From: Nitrososphaeraceae archaeon
Lineage (GTDB): Archaea; Thermoproteota; Nitrososphaeria; Nitrososphaerales; Nitrososphaeraceae
DNA: 7,451 bases
Direction: 5' to 3'
Assembly: GCA_025449515.1 (NCBI GenBank)
Contig: JANWJI010000054.1
Span: 1 to 7,451 of the forward strand
Below the pieces are notes generated by a model. It saw nothing but the letters and a program-made list of their open reading frames with translations, searched no databases and was not told where the DNA came from. Below, one piece after another: positions 1 to 6,504 of this stretch (positions are counted from its first letter, which is position 1; the number at the start of each line of letters is the position of its first letter). The position numbers and the translations under genes are program-made.

Positions 1-45
1 AATTCTACTGAGCTATGTAAAATATATGTATCGTATTTAAACAAG

Positions 46-50
46 AAAAA
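46..50 (-). terminator. T-run after membrane protein gene
   Basis: On the minus strand a run of five T lies about 8 nt past the stop codon of the membrane protein gene. Archaeal RNA polymerase often terminates at short U-tracts without a hairpin, so this is a plausible terminator. No stem-loop is visible, and such runs are common in DNA this AT-rich. Confidence 0.25.
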
Positions 51-58
51 TTACATCT

Positions 59-874
59 CTACTTTCCTGAGATCTTCTCTCTTCCTGTATTAATTAAATT
101 GTATCGGATAAGTATTCTTCTATTTATACCTATTAATAAGCCTAGAGAAATCATTAATAGCAAATCAAAGACAATGGATGCAAGTACTGCCGTTGAATTA
201 TCAATGTAAATTATTCCTTTTCGATTTGGTGTAAATAGACTCCCAATAAACAATATAGATATTATAATACGTGATGCTGTTCCTATCGCATATACTAGAT
301 GAATATGTGTTCCACCCTTTACATATATAGAACCAGGCTTTGATCCCTTCCAGAATGATATGAGGCTGTTTGAACGTATATATGAATAATGCTGAAAACC
401 AAAAAACAAAATCAGATAAGGAATAAGAAATAATATTGGAACGCCAGCATTATAAATTGATTCGATGACAACAATAGAACCTAATGCTAAATAGAAAATA
501 GACTCGACTATAATTTTCCTGTTTGTTACTTTTCTTCCATGTTTAGTCCATTTGAGTCTGGTGAAAATTACGATTGCGATTACTATGCTATACAGTATAA
601 TCCTACCCATATTGATTCCAAATGGAGCAATCGACTTTTGTGCATCAGAAGGATGGAGTTTCGTAGGATAAATATTGTTAAACGTAAAAGCACATGTAAT
701 TTGTATTGTGGAGAGTATGATGAAAATAGTGATTATAGTTGATACGAGTATTGACGTCAAATTTTTCCCATAGACGCTATATTGCTTTCTTATTATTATT
801 ATTACACCAGATTTATCCAATTTTAGATTTTCTAATAATTCTCTATTTAGACGACTAACAGTATGTTTATCCAT
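59..874 (-). CDS. six-span integral membrane protein, unknown function
   Basis: A 271-residue protein with ATG start and TAG stop. I do not recognise the family. Hydrophobic segments suitable for membrane helices lie near residues 39-62, 90-106, 121-139, 144-160, 192-213 and 228-250. A hydrophilic, charged N-terminus (1-38) carries a short IIII patch at 25-28, and the loop at 63-88 is polar. Basic residues cluster in the loop at 107-120 (KWTKHGRKVTNRK) and after the last helix (NRRILIR), which by the positive-inside rule puts both on the cytoplasmic side. No catalytic or metal-binding motif stands out, so transporter, sensor or structural roles cannot be separated. An AGGAT sequence lies about 4 nt before the ATG and may be a weak ribosome-binding site; no clear box A is seen. 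It stands alone, divergent from the eroded relic at 902-1136. The length and regular hydrophobic pattern make it a real gene. Confidence 0.85.
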   Translation of the reverse strand: MDKHTVSRLNRELLENLKLDKSGVIIIIRKQYSVYGKNLTSILVSTIITIFIILSTIQITCAFTFNNIYPTKLHPSDAQKSIAPFGINMGRIILYSIVIAIVIFTRLKWTKHGRKVTNRKIIVESIFYLALGSIVVIESIYNAGVPILFLIPYLILFFGFQHYSYIRSNSLISFWKGSKPGSIYVKGGTHIHLVYAIGTASRIIISILFIGSLFTPNRKGIIYIDNSTAVLASIVFDLLLMISLGLLIGINRRILIRYNLINTGREKISGK

Positions 875-901
875 ATTATCCTGTTAGGAGTAAAGGATGT
901 T

Positions 902-1136
902 ATGCGAGTAGAAGCACAAACAGATGATCAAACATATCCGACCAATTCAACTTCTGAGAAGCCAAGAATTCGAGTTCAAAGTTCGCTACAAGGAAATGAG
1001 GAATGCGCCTAATGGACCATTCTGACCTTAAATAGCGATCGTTGAGGGTGCTAGATTAAATGAATATTGGTCAAGTTACAGCTCGATGTATTTGTATTCT
1101 CTTGTTTAGGCAGGAGATTTTTTTGGAGAGCAATTG
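902..1136 (+). pseudogene. eroded secreted-protein-like relic
   Basis: A 36-codon reading frame from ATG at 902 to TAA at 1010 starts MRVEAQTDDQTYPTNST. VEAQ resembles the end of a signal peptide, and IILLGV is encoded in frame just upstream. Reading past the TAA gives WTILTLNSD. Skipping one extra base at 1040 then continues with VEGARLNEYWSSYSS, followed by MYLYSLV, a TAG at 1107 and AGDFFGEQL. The composition of the joined reading looks protein-like, which suggests a secreted protein gene broken by one frameshift and two stops. I do not recognise the family. The putative signal region overlaps the start of the divergent membrane protein gene, so any original 5' end has gone. Coding potential is inferred by eye; the first 36 codons alone could be a chance ORF. 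Confidence 0.35.
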
Positions 1137-1570
1137 TGTAGCTGACGACCTCTATGTAGGGACTCCTTAGATTAGAATGATATTCAGATTACAAGAGATG
1201 AGAGTCGAGAATCAACTTTACAAGAGATTCGAGTTGTGGGGTAATGAGTATAAGTGTTTCACAATCTTTATCCACGATTATTCCATTTTAATATGCAATT
1301 ATAATTAAAGTACCACATTGACTATTCTGGATGGAGTTATTCAGCTTGGCAAGGACCGTTTCATTCATCTCAATCTAGAAAGTCTAAATTGTTAAGTTAT
1401 TTGATTTTGTAGAAATCGATTCTTTCTCTTACAGGATTCCCAATGCATTTATGATAAAGAACTAGTGCAAAAGGACTCTCGATGATTTTTGATTTACTGC
1501 TAAATTTCCAAAAGTTATAACTCACTAGAGGCCAGAAGATGTTGAAAAGAGATGGAACTGAGAACAATAG
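1137..1570. other. intergenic stretch, no gene recognised
   Basis: No convincing coding frame or structured RNA was found. An imperfect direct repeat is visible: TTACAAGAGAT near 1189 and again near 1218, each followed by a GAGT-containing segment. On the minus strand one frame is open for about 58 codons (roughly 1400-1575), but it has no ATG start and no recognisable motif, so I treat it as chance. Confidence 0.4.
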
Positions 1571-1578
1571 TAATTATA
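1571..1578 (+). promoter_or_regulatory. box-A-like element before phospholipase gene
   Basis: TAATTATA is centred about 26 nt before the A of the ATG at 1601. That spacing fits an archaeal TATA box driving a leaderless transcript, and no Shine-Dalgarno sequence is seen between it and the ATG. The assignment rests on position and AT-rich composition only. Confidence 0.4.
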
Positions 1579-1600
1579 CCACATAGTATGAATAATTGTT

Positions 1601-3079
1601 ATGAATTCTAGCATACACAGAGCTTTAATATTTCAAGGAGGGGGTTCCCTTGGAGCATATGAAGCTGGGGCCTACAAAGATATCAATGAGGAACTTTCAG
1701 GATTCTTTAGAAAAGAAGGGAGGGGAAACGAACCAATATTTCATATCGTATCCGGAACCTCGATTGGTGCGATAAATTCTGCTATTTTGGTTAGCTATGT
1801 AAAGGAAAATAAAACATGGGAAGGATCTGGCGAAAGACTTGTAGAATTTTGGGAATACGTATCTAAACAGTCATCTGTCGAAAGCATACCACACTTTGCA
1901 CATTATTGGGACTCTTGGCGTAAATTAGATAGACGTATTGCATCAGGAGAATCCGCTAGAAGATATTTTAGCACAAAGGAATTTATTTTTAAAGGAGTTC
2001 CTAACGTGTTCATACCAAAGGCACCTTTGCCAGACACTAGATTTTTTGATCCTTCTAATACGTGGTATATTTACGATAACAAACCACTAAAGGAAAGCCT
2101 GGAAAGGTTTGCAAAGTTTCCTATCTCCACAAGCTTCGAAGATGGTGAACCACGACTTTTGTTGGTTGCCGTGGATGTACAGGAAGCTATTCCCGTGGTT
2201 TTTGATAGTTACGGTAAGGAAGACGGAACAAGGAAGTCAGAATACGGGAAATATGGTAGATTAAAATCTGGAGGTTCGGCGAAGGATTCAGAGAAAAATG
2301 AAGGATTTGAACACGTTATAAGATATAATGATGGAATAACGGCAGATTTCGTATTAGCAAGTTGTTCGGTTCCAGTAAATTATGATTATACTAGACTAGA
2401 TGTGGAAAACCACACTTTGGATATGCGAAAGCAAGGCGACTATACAGAAGTGGAGGATAATAATCAGCCTTCTTCGAACGTCGGTAACAGCTTGCGCTTC
2501 TTCTGGGATGGCGGTCTCTTAGCTAATACACCTTTGAGGCAGACCATCCTTGCTCACAGACATTATTGGCATAAAGTGAAGAAATTGGAAGACAATATAC
2601 CCAGACTCAAATTCGGTATAATAAATCTTCATCCAGCTAAACAAGAATATGTGCCTTATGATTATGACAGCGTTGTTGACAGGAAGAATGATATCATATA
2701 TCATGACAGAACAGAATTTGATGAATTTGTTGCAGTTCTAGCATCAGATTACGCAATACTCGCGAAGTCTCTAATTAAACTAGCCGAGGAGAATGGTGCA
2801 AGCAAAGAAGCATTGCAAAAGATTTTGAAGGAGAAAACTAAGGTTCTCTTTCTTGCTACCGGTAAGCATGGAAGATATGACGATTTAGTGAAGGGCAGAG
2901 TAGATGTTGATTTTGTTGTTCGTTTGGAGCGAAAGAATGATAGTCATACAATTTCAAATAAAACATTTGACTTTTCAAAAACTACGATCCAACAGCTAAT
3001 TCAAGATGGATATAAGGAGACAAAGGAACAGATGAAAGAAGTTCTTGCCGGTAATAGAAGAGAATTGTCTGACACGTAG
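1601..3079 (+). CDS. patatin-like phospholipase
   Basis: A 492-residue protein of the patatin family: serine acyl hydrolases that cleave fatty acyl esters from (lyso)phospholipids with a Ser-Asp dyad. All three hallmarks are present: the glycine-rich oxyanion loop GGGSLG (13-18), the nucleophile elbow SGTSIGAIN with Ser54, and the Asp motif FWDGGLLANTP with Asp303 in DGG. ASCSVPV (253-259) matches the conserved segment before the DGG motif. There is no signal peptide or membrane helix, so the enzyme is probably cytoplasmic or peripherally membrane-bound. Ser-to-Asp spacing is about 249 residues, long for the family, and includes a charged, Gly/Ser/Lys-rich insert (about 204-236). The C-terminal 180 residues are hydrophilic, partly helical and Lys/Glu-rich, with no domain I can name. 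The ATG at 1601 is favoured because the nearby upstream ATG at 1588 runs into a stop after seven codons. It is monocistronic. True substrate (phospholipid, lysolipid or other ester) cannot be told from sequence. Confidence 0.93.
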   Translation: MNSSIHRALIFQGGGSLGAYEAGAYKDINEELSGFFRKEGRGNEPIFHIVSGTSIGAINSAILVSYVKENKTWEGSGERLVEFWEYVSKQSSVESIPHFAHYWDSWRKLDRRIASGESARRYFSTKEFIFKGVPNVFIPKAPLPDTRFFDPSNTWYIYDNKPLKESLERFAKFPISTSFEDGEPRLLLVAVDVQEAIPVVFDSYGKEDGTRKSEYGKYGRLKSGGSAKDSEKNEGFEHVIRYNDGITADFVLASCSVPVNYDYTRLDVENHTLDMRKQGDYTEVEDNNQPSSNVGNSLRFFWDGGLLANTPLRQTILAHRHYWHKVKKLEDNIPRLKFGIINLHPAKQEYVPYDYDSVVDRKNDIIYHDRTEFDEFVAVLASDYAILAKSLIKLAEENGASKEALQKILKEKTKVLFLATGKHGRYDDLVKGRVDVDFVVRLERKNDSHTISNKTFDFSKTTIQQLIQDGYKETKEQMKEVLAGNRRELSDT

Positions 3080-3090
3080 TAATTCTTAGG

Positions 3091-3123
3091 CTGCACCGCA
3101 GTATTTGATGGACGTCATTTTTT
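3091..3123 (+). terminator. possible phospholipase terminator
   Basis: About 12 nt past the stop codon there is a small stem, CTGC-ACC-GCAG (3091-3101), followed by a six-T run at 3118-3123. Stem and T-run are 16 nt apart, so they need not act together; the T-run alone could end an archaeal transcript. Weak call. The rest of the spacer up to 3265 shows nothing else. Confidence 0.25.
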
Positions 3124-3265
3124 GATGAGATACCTTATTAGGAATGGGACGAAATAGATAGATAACTTTAGAAAAGGCTACTTCGCCAAAGACCGTATCT
3201 GGTGTAGAGATATTTTTATTCCAATATAGATAGTATGCTTTTAGTTGAAAATACTATGGTGATTA

Positions 3266-3297
3266 CAAAAAAATAGGTTGTGCTCTATCAAGCACAA
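3266..3297 (-). terminator. hairpin and T-run terminator for secreted-protein pseudogene
   Basis: A perfect 7-bp inverted repeat (TTGTGCT at 3278-3284 and AGCACAA at 3291-3297, 6-nt loop) is followed on the minus strand by a run of seven T (3267-3273). It begins 3 nt past the stop codon of the pseudogene ending at 3301, so it fits transcription of that gene and not of the converging phospholipase gene. Confidence 0.55.
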
Positions 3298-3300
3298 TCA

Positions 3301-3915
3301 TTATGTTGATGTATGGTTACCGATGATTTCTATAAATCTACTTTCTGGACCAAAGATGATAGTCCATACTCTATCAGTATTCGTATTATGAGTCTCTTTG
3401 AAGCTATTGAAGATGTTAGAACATGTTACAACGCATATGCCGTTTGGTTCTCCACTTACCCTGTTACCGTCAATCTTGACAATGAATGGTGCATCCTGGC
3501 CTGCAGCATTTTTGGAGTCTATGACATGTCTAGGCAAGTTAACTTCTAATGCTCCTCCATTTGAATTGGGATCAACGGCGAGAGCCAAGCTTTTTCTAGA
3601 AGGATCTGACAATATCCCAACTAGCGCACCGTCCAGTATACTGTATTTGATAGGAATTGTCTTCCATTCATTGTGAGATCGTATTGATTACTAAATCCGG
3701 GTACTAAGAGTGCCGATTATACGACTACTAACTTCATCGTTACTGGGACCACCAATGTTCACCATAGCCTTCTGTGCGTTTACTGTTTGAATGGGCAATA
3801 TCGTATTGGTACTAACTATGGTTATGCCTAGGAACAAAGACAGAACCAATAAATGCGTCACAATCTTTGTTTTGCTTCTCAGACAAAAATGTATATTAAT
3901 CAGACGATTACCCAA
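3301..3915 (-). pseudogene. secreted beta-domain protein, broken by compensating frameshifts
   Basis: The N-terminal part has a signal peptide: basic RSKTK (13-17), a hydrophobic core LLVLSLFLGITIV (22-34) and a likely cleavage site after VNAQ (45-48). It then meets adjacent TAG and TAA stops at 3688-3693. The same frame reopens and encodes IPIKYSI, then LEVNLPRHVIDSK and a final IEIIGNHTST. This pattern is the beta-rich domain I associate with thaumarchaeal surface proteins that often carry a PEFG-CTERM sorting tail; here the tail is absent and the gene stops right after the domain. Across the stops, the +1 frame from 3713 to 3654 reads VPGFSNQYDLTMNGRQF, which joins naturally to PIKYSI. So one extra base before about 3713 and one missing base at 3654 explain both stops. 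The start is uncertain: no ATG exists, only TTG at 3915 or GTG at 3861, with an AT-rich box-A-like ATAAATATA just upstream. Ligand and role are unknown. A sequencing error is the main alternative to true decay. Confidence 0.7.
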
Positions 3916-4019
3916 GTACTGTATATTTATTGATATCTATTTCTATTCATGTCTGATATAATAAGAACTCATCCCAAAAATCGATAGACAAATAGCTTGA
4001 GAGCGCTTTGCTCATAAGT

Positions 4020-4693
4020 GTGTCATACGACAGGGTCAAGTATCCTCAAAGTAGATTCCCTGATGAGTCATGGGATGAAATCAAATTGATACTTCCATGA
4101 GAAAAACCAAATTGTACCATATGACGTCCAGCAGTATCTTTAGAAAAGTATTGAACGGATTTCTATACATCTAATGGACTGGGATCTCGAAATGGAAGAT
4201 AATGCAAAGGAGCAGTGATCTACTTTGGCATATCATAATCGAATAATTCATGGTGGTCGGTATCAAAGACACATCAAACATTCTGGACTAGATATATGAA
4301 AGTGTAGGAAAATATAGTGGGCCTTCAATCGAAATCCCCATCAGTTAAGTGTATATCCCTAAAGGCACCTTTAGTGGCAAATGACTGACTGGCCATAATT
4401 CTACAGACAGAGGTAAGGTATGAACAAGACGTCATCACCTATTACCTGGTGGACAAGGTATTCCATTATCTGTTGTAGTAGAATCTGCAGGTAAAATACA
4501 CGATATGAAAGCTGCTATATGTACTCTGGATAATTTCGAAATTAAAAACCATCCTTTAAGGTAGATAAAGATAAACAGAATTTTTGTTAGATATGAAATC
4601 AAATTAGAAACCCATTTTGAGTTATTATGCTTAGGCTGTTTTATTGTTATCTAGAGGAGGATAACTTTGGGATATGGCAAGTCCAGAAGATAA
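4020..4693 (+). mobile_element. decayed IS5-family transposase remnant
   Basis: Conceptual translation across three frames recovers an IS5-type DDE transposase in the right order. Segments are YPQSRFPDESWDEIKLILP (4041-4097); EKPN and RPAVSL (4101-4142); RKVLNGFLYI, stop, WTG (4142-4183), the typical N-terminal helical domain; WSVSKTHQTFWTRYMKV, stop, ENIVGLQSK (4254-4331); KAPLVAND (4362-4385); GHNSTDRGKV, stop, TRRHHLL (4391-4444); GQGIPLSVVVESAGKIHDMKAA (4448-4516); and INRIFVRYEIKLETHFELL (4568-4624), ending IVI, stop, RRITLG. At least six in-frame stops and three frameshifts are present. Several stops are one substitution from the expected codon (TGG to TAG at 4305, GGA to TGA at 4421). 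Between about 4560 and 4568 roughly 60 codons are missing, including the region with the catalytic glutamate. It cannot make active transposase. Terminal inverted repeats were not identified, so outer limits are approximate. Confidence 0.8.
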
Positions 4694-4939
4694 AATCGGA
4701 TAAGACATGCTAGTATATACTAAGAGCTGCGAAAAAAAGTATTCATAATAATATTTGTATCTTGTTTCCGGAGACTTCGCGTCTAGATACAATATCCATG
4801 AGTGTGATAAGAAAACCTCATCGATTTTTTGATTCAATCTTTTTCTCACACCTATTATATTTTGAAATCGAGATATAAGCTCAGATATCGCAGCTGGGCA
4901 AGCGGGATTTGAACTTTGGCAACAAACGGGGTCAGTCAT
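4631..4939 (-). pseudogene. probable tyrosine integrase, N-terminal fragment
   Basis: A 102-codon frame with ATG start. Residues 36-73 (LNQKIDEVF, then WILYLDAKSPETRYKYYYEYF) resemble the N-terminal SAM-like core-binding domain of XerC/D-type tyrosine recombinases, where a conserved S.xT.xxY pattern follows the first helix. Residues 8-17 (QSSNPACPAA) are encoded by DNA that looks like the 3' end of a tRNA (4894-4914). In SSV-type archaeal integrases the attachment site lies inside the 5' part of the gene, so the two observations support each other. The catalytic domain (R..HxxR...Y) is absent: from about residue 75 on the frame merges into DNA that on the other strand is the 3' end of the IS5 remnant, so the last 25 codons are probably not native. 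It is either cut by the IS insertion or the intN piece of a split integrase. AAGGGG lies about 13 nt before the ATG. Family assignment is by motif memory only. Confidence 0.45.
4894..4914 (-). other. tRNA 3'-end-like sequence, candidate attachment site
   Basis: Read on the minus strand this is GTTCAAATCCCGC followed by TTGCCCAG. It fits a tRNA from G53 onward: T-loop TTCAAAT, 3' T-stem CCCGC, seven acceptor bases TTGCCCA and discriminator G. The 5' side of the T-stem is CAAAG, which does not pair with CCCGC, and no anticodon arm is seen, so this is not a tRNA gene. It sits inside the first 20 codons of the putative integrase, as an attP/attL core would. A:U at the first acceptor pair with a G discriminator recalls tRNA-Gln, but that is a guess. 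Confidence 0.35.
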
Positions 4940-5006
4940 TATTTACAAGTTCCCCTTATGTAACAGAAATGGTACATCCCACATTATTATTCTTCGAGAA
5001 TTTGGA

Positions 5007-6143
5007 TCATCCTAAATACGGAGGCGCGGTTTCTGAACCAAAGACATAGAACAAACCATCACGAGATCCTATAAACATCATACCATTTGCAATGGCTGCT
5101 GAAGAGTCCACCATATTCATAGTTGGAAATTTCCAGGTTTGTTTTCCAGTATTGATATCTATCCCGTAAATATGCGAATCCAGGGAACCAAAAAACATTA
5201 CAGCGTCAAATTCAGAAATAGATGGAGATGACCATACTTTATCTCCAGTTTCGAAATTCCATATCCTAGAGCCGTCTTTGACCTGAAAACAGTATACATT
5301 ATTATTCGATGTTGCAAAGAATGCCTTATCCTTCATTGTGGCAGGGGAAGCCATTACAGGGTTTGCAATCTGTTTACTCCACCTAATCTTTCCTGTAAAT
5401 TGATTCAAACAAAACATTCCTCCATTATAAGTTCCAATGAATAGGAAAGGGCTTTCTTCGTCTAAGGATAAACATGGTGATGACGACCTAATCTTGCCAT
5501 TCAACTTTGTTTTCCAAAGCAATTTCCCATCTATATCTAAACAATAGAGGAAGCCGTCATCAGATCCTATGAATATTTCATTTCCATTAAATGACGGTGA
5601 GGACCATACCTGTCCACCGGTTTCGAACTTCCATATCAGATTCCCGCTGGATCCTTCTAGAGCATAGACAGCATTATTTATGGAACCGACAACTATCATC
5701 ATGTCGTCAACCACACATGGAGAAGAAAAAACGTCACCAGGAATTTCATATCCCCAAATTTCCTTCCCATCCTCCGTATCAATTCCAAACACAAGATTTT
5801 TTCCTATAGAAGATGTACCTTTAATCCAGGAATCATACGTAGCAGCTACCAAAATGTTATCGTGAAGTAAGGGTGACGAAACTAAAGGACTAGCTACATT
5901 CAAATGCCATTTTATTTGCTTTTTGACTGGATTTAATGCAAGAATTCGCCCTGTTATGGTTGAAACGTATAATGTCCCTTGTGCAAATATAGGAGAAGAG
6001 ACAATCGGTCCAACCTCTGTTACCCATAAAAGCGAAGGTTTGCGAGGTATCCTCGAAGCGGAGGCTCCTGTTCGCATAGAGGTTCCTCTAAACATCTTCC
6101 ATGATTGCTTATCGGATTTTCCCAATGACTCGTTCCAGTTCAA
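5007..6143 (-). CDS. PQQ-like beta-propeller repeat protein, soluble, eight blades
   Basis: A 378-residue protein built from eight repeats of about 40 residues, with blade boundaries near W40, W79, W130, W171, W210, W255, W295 and W337. Each blade has the form W-x-F-x-T-G-x-V-x-S-S-P, then hydrophobic strands ending in G-x-x-D/N-G-x-x-Y-x-L-D-x-x-T/D-G-K, the signature of PQQ_2/BamB-type quinoprotein-fold propellers. The N-terminal WKMFRGTSMRTG (15-26) resembles the strand that closes the ring in this fold. Such folds serve either as PQQ dehydrogenases or as protein-interaction scaffolds. I see no dehydrogenase catalytic region, the chain is too short for one, and no vicinal Cys pair is present, so a scaffold or sensor role is more likely. 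There is no signal peptide or lipobox, so unlike BamB it should be cytoplasmic. The start is TTG at 6143, with a TAA just upstream in frame and a well-spaced box A; ATG at codon 17 (6095) would lose part of the closing strand. The gene is alone on its strand. Confidence 0.9.
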   Translation of the reverse strand: MNWNESLGKSDKQSWKMFRGTSMRTGASASRIPRKPSLLWVTEVGPIVSSPIFAQGTLYVSTITGRILALNPVKKQIKWHLNVASPLVSSPLLHDNILVAATYDSWIKGTSSIGKNLVFGIDTEDGKEIWGYEIPGDVFSSPCVVDDMMIVVGSINNAVYALEGSSGNLIWKFETGGQVWSSPSFNGNEIFIGSDDGFLYCLDIDGKLLWKTKLNGKIRSSSPCLSLDEESPFLFIGTYNGGMFCLNQFTGKIRWSKQIANPVMASPATMKDKAFFATSNNNVYCFQVKDGSRIWNFETGDKVWSSPSISEFDAVMFFGSLDSHIYGIDINTGKQTWKFPTMNMVDSSAAIANGMMFIGSRDGLFYVFGSETAPPYLG

Positions 6144-6160
6144 TAATGTTAATTCTCAAT

Positions 6161-6175
6161 CTCCTATAAGTATAC
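6161..6175 (-). promoter_or_regulatory. box-A-like element before beta-propeller gene
   Basis: On the minus strand GTATACTTATAGGAG is centred about 25 nt before the TTG at 6143. The TATACTTATA part has the composition and spacing of an archaeal TATA box for a leaderless mRNA, which is why the TTG start is preferred over the internal ATG. The AGGAG at its end is 17 nt from the TTG, too far for a normal ribosome-binding site. Confidence 0.45.
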
Positions 6176-6362
6176 ATTATCATTATAGAACATTTAGTCG
6201 AGGATTAACCCAATAGTGTGATCGTATCGTGGCATCCATTTACTAAATAAACATATTAAATCAAGTAGCGGGGTGAAAAAGAATACTAAACACGCCATTG
6301 CCAATAGACCTGACCAATCTCAATTCTACCAAGGGAATAGGTTTCAATAGAATTGGCAGTAG

Positions 6363-6482
6363 TTATTGCGGCTCAGAGGATTGAATAGACTTCATATGCT
6401 GATAGAAATCCTCAGTAACTATGGAGTTGATCTGGTTAGGTAAAGACTTTTTGCTAACTGTCGTAGTCAGTTTTAATGGCAT
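6363..6482 (-). CDS. short ORF, 39 residues, possible integrase or regulator fragment
   Basis: An ATG-to-TAA frame reading MPLKLTTTVSKK, then LPNQINSIVTEDFYQHMKSI and SSEPQ. The composition is protein-like, with a predicted helix around TEDFYQHMKSI. I faintly associate the FYxxMKSIxxSE pattern with the N-terminal helix of thaumarchaeal tyrosine recombinases, but cannot confirm it. After the stop, other frames stay readable for about 25 codons (for example IETYSLGRIEIGQVYWQWRV), which would fit a frameshifted remnant. No box A or ribosome-binding site stands out. It could equally be a chance ORF. Confidence 0.3.
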   Translation of the reverse strand: MPLKLTTTVSKKSLPNQINSIVTEDFYQHMKSIQSSEPQ

Positions 6483-6504
6483 TTACAATTTCTTGCTTGC
6501 AGGG

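Noticed and set aside
539..742. A 67-codon plus-strand ORF
   Set aside because: Antisense to the six-span membrane protein; no hydrophobic pattern or motif of its own.
1189..1240. Direct repeat TTACAAGAGAT as a possible regulatory site or array
   Set aside because: Only two imperfect copies about 29 nt apart, no third unit, and far from any start codon.
1400..1575. A roughly 58-codon open minus-strand frame before the phospholipase gene
   Set aside because: No ATG start and no motif; a frame this long is not unusual by chance in a 700-nt gap scanned in six frames.
2519..2704. A 61-codon minus-strand ORF inside the phospholipase gene
   Set aside because: Antisense to a well-supported enzyme; no motif.
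3313..3676. Two overlapping plus-strand ORFs of 78 and 92 codons
   Set aside because: They lie antisense to the secreted-protein pseudogene, whose domain sequence is recognisable on the minus strand.
4894..4930. A tRNA gene on the minus strand, suggested by GTTCAAATCCCGC
   Set aside because: Only the T-loop and the 3' side fit. The 5' T-stem does not pair and there is no anticodon or D arm upstream, so it is at most a tRNA 3' end copy.
4989..5001. Palindrome ATTCTTCGAGAAT just past the propeller gene's stop, as a terminator or operator
   Set aside because: The stem is only 5 bp and no T-run follows on the minus strand; short dyads like this are expected by chance.
5591..6216. Three plus-strand ORFs of 61 to 97 codons
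   Set aside because: Antisense shadows of the beta-propeller gene and its promoter; no independent coding signal.
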